NCBI GenBank assembly: GCA_964439395.1
Contig: CAYTNV010000003.1
Coordinates: forward strand, 62,001-126,000
Direction: 5' to 3'
DNA length: 64,000 bases
Origin: JAUUSJ01 sp964439395
GTDB lineage: Bacteria; Bacillota; Clostridia; Lachnospirales; Lachnospiraceae
In this document: positions 62,820-64,000 of the stretch, in pieces
Layout: each line of letters opens with the position of its first letter
How positions within the stretch are numbered: position 1 is the first letter of the stretch
Notes under the pieces: model-generated
Told to the model about the DNA's origin: nothing
The model's database searches: none
Seen by the model: only the letters and a program-made list of their open reading frames with translations
Made by a program: the position numbers and the translations under genes

Positions 62820-62857
62820 ATTTATTATTCTTATGTTAAATATTTTCTTTTTTCTGA

Positions 62858-63745
62858 CTAATTTAAATATGACACCATCTTCACTGGCTTTCGATAATCA
62901 TATTCTACAATCTTTACTCCGCCGATTGGATAAGGTGCAGAATTACTTGCATTGATTACCTTTCCATCTCCTATGTACATCGCTACGTGATTAATATAGC
63001 TTCCATAACCGTAAAAGATAAGGTCACCTTTTTTTAATTGACTCTTTGAAATAGTCGTACCACTAGTTGCCTGCTCTCTCGATACCCTAGGAATACTAAT
63101 TCCATATTTTTTATAAATGGCCTGAACATAGCCTGAACAGTCGACTCCCGATGTGAGACTTGTACCACCCCATACATACTTAAGCCCAACAAATTTTTTT
63201 GCATAGGCAACCATCTCGCTGCGAATTTGCTCCGTCGTCTTTGCCCTAAGCTCCACACGACCACTCGTCTTTGAAGTTTTGACAAAATTATACTCAATTC
63301 CAAGTCGTTTACAGATTGACTTAGCTGGTACTAAAATACAGCTTCCTGTCTTTTCATATGTCACAATAGTAGGTGCCACCGGAAGCTTGAATGTCTTTCC
63401 ATCCAAAGTGGCTTCTTTTTGTCCAACTTTCAATACTAATTTTTGACCTTGATAAGTTAATGTCAATGTCTTTGAATTATTATCATATTGCCTTCCCATC
63501 TGAGTTCCTCCAGACACGAAAGCCTCATAATAGGGAATCATAACATAACCGTTAATTGTAATACCTGGACTAGTAAGTCTAGTACTCTTTCCATTATATG
63601 TAATAGAATGCTGTCTTCCTTCATATGTGATTGTTTTATTATTATAAGTTACTTTAATCGGCGATGCTGCCTGTGCTGTCACTGTCATACCAACGAGCAT
63701 AACAATTGCCATCGTCAAGGCCACAAGCTTTTTTAAATACTTCAT
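62858..63745 (-). CDS. Secreted NlpC/P60 cell-wall endopeptidase
   Basis: The 295-residue protein has a signal peptide (MKYLKKLVALTMAIVMLVGM, cleavage likely after AQA). A copper-amine-oxidase N-terminal-like domain (about 30-165, with VMIPYYEAFVSGGTQMG and ILVPAKSICKRLGIEY) is followed by the NlpC/P60 domain (about 180-290). There the catalytic Cys is in SGVDCSGYVQAIY and His in YINHVAMYIGDG, with Asn in VINASN completing the triad position. This class cuts peptidoglycan stem peptides; the first domain probably holds the wall or the substrate. It is monocistronic with its own terminator. Confidence 0.9.
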   Translation of the reverse strand: MKYLKKLVALTMAIVMLVGMTVTAQAASPIKVTYNNKTITYEGRQHSITYNGKSTRLTSPGITINGYVMIPYYEAFVSGGTQMGRQYDNNSKTLTLTYQGQKLVLKVGQKEATLDGKTFKLPVAPTIVTYEKTGSCILVPAKSICKRLGIEYNFVKTSKTSGRVELRAKTTEQIRSEMVAYAKKFVGLKYVWGGTSLTSGVDCSGYVQAIYKKYGISIPRVSREQATSGTTISKSQLKKGDLIFYGYGSYINHVAMYIGDGKVINASNSAPYPIGGVKIVEYDYRKPVKMVSYLN

Positions 63746-63850
63746 AATAAAAATAGTCCTCTCTTTCTATTTACATCCAAAATATTTTCTCTTATTTTTT
63801 ATAATATCTATATTGTCCTACTTTATAACCTTACTTATCTCAGGACAAAA

Positions 63851-63895
63851 AATAATTTCGAGCTCCTTCACTATTTTTTCTCGAAATTTTTTCTT
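63851..63895. terminator. Bidirectional terminator near the right edge
   Basis: AATTTCGAG (63854-63862) and CTCGAAATT (63880-63888) with T-rich flanks on both strands. It probably ends a minus-strand transcript coming from beyond 64000. The last 255 bp otherwise hold no gene. Confidence 0.6.
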
Positions 63896-64000
63896 ATTTT
63901 ATATTTTAACATATTTTTAATATTTGTCAAGTTTTATTACAATTTTATTAATAACTACTGACTTTTACTTCTTATTTATGAAATATATTCTTTTTAATAA

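Noticed and set aside
1..64000. CRISPR arrays, rRNA genes, intact insertion sequences or prophage genes
   Set aside because: I looked for regular repeats, rRNA sequence and transposase or integrase motifs and found none in the window.

Overview
The window is chromosomal DNA of a low-GC, spore-forming Gram-positive, most likely a member of the Lachnospiraceae or a related Clostridia family. The evidence is a complete spoIIIAA-AH operon, spoIVB and spo0A in the clostridial order with recN, argR, nadK, tlyA, dxs, ispA and xseAB, plus A+T-rich spacers and strong GGAGG ribosome binding sites. Most genes lie on the minus strand.

Region 1 (1-6300) is a surface-glycan cassette. It holds the start of a pyruvate-aldolase-like gene, a KdsB-like CMP-sugar synthetase, two paralogous sialyltransferase-like proteins, and a degenerate HAD-like protein coupled to one of them. 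Region 2 (6400-11930) has glgA, two tandem Spo0A proteins (one canonical, one with an altered acidic pocket), a zinc-ribbon protein and purC. Region 3 (12000-29860) is the conserved sporulation, isoprenoid and DNA-repair block, from spoIVB to a spoIIIA operon with a good sigma-E-type promoter; a rubredoxin-glutamate synthase-like gene interrupts it on the plus strand. Region 4 (30110-38300) carries ilvA, ftsY, smc, rnc (apparently with a non-canonical start codon), plsX and a tRNA-Arg(TCT) with a perfect consensus promoter.

Region 5 (38300-51500) is accessory: hydrolases, two decayed genes (a glutamine amidotransferase and a class C sortase), and the most interesting locus, 41225-50187. This locus combines two sugar-ABC permeases, an RND/HlyD-type adaptor, a MacB-like permease without an ATPase, a two-domain solute-binding lipoprotein, and a two-component system whose genes converge. 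All four promoters of the locus share one architecture: a 9-bp direct repeat (TTTAGAGAT type) at 11-bp period, then an extended -10 starting exactly 17 nt after the second repeat begins. This points to a self-contained, autoregulated module.

Region 6 (51600-64000) has a heterodimeric ABC exporter preceded by a structured intergenic element, an AraC regulator, an FtsX-type ABC transporter with its own two-component system, a small HD-domain protein and an NlpC/P60 cell-wall hydrolase. Several start codons were moved from the longest open frame because ribosome binding sites or promoters contradict it (glgA, spoIVB, the glutamate synthase-like gene, argR, xseB, spoIIIAF, rnc, an araC-type gene and others). 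All family assignments rest on reading motifs; no database search was possible.
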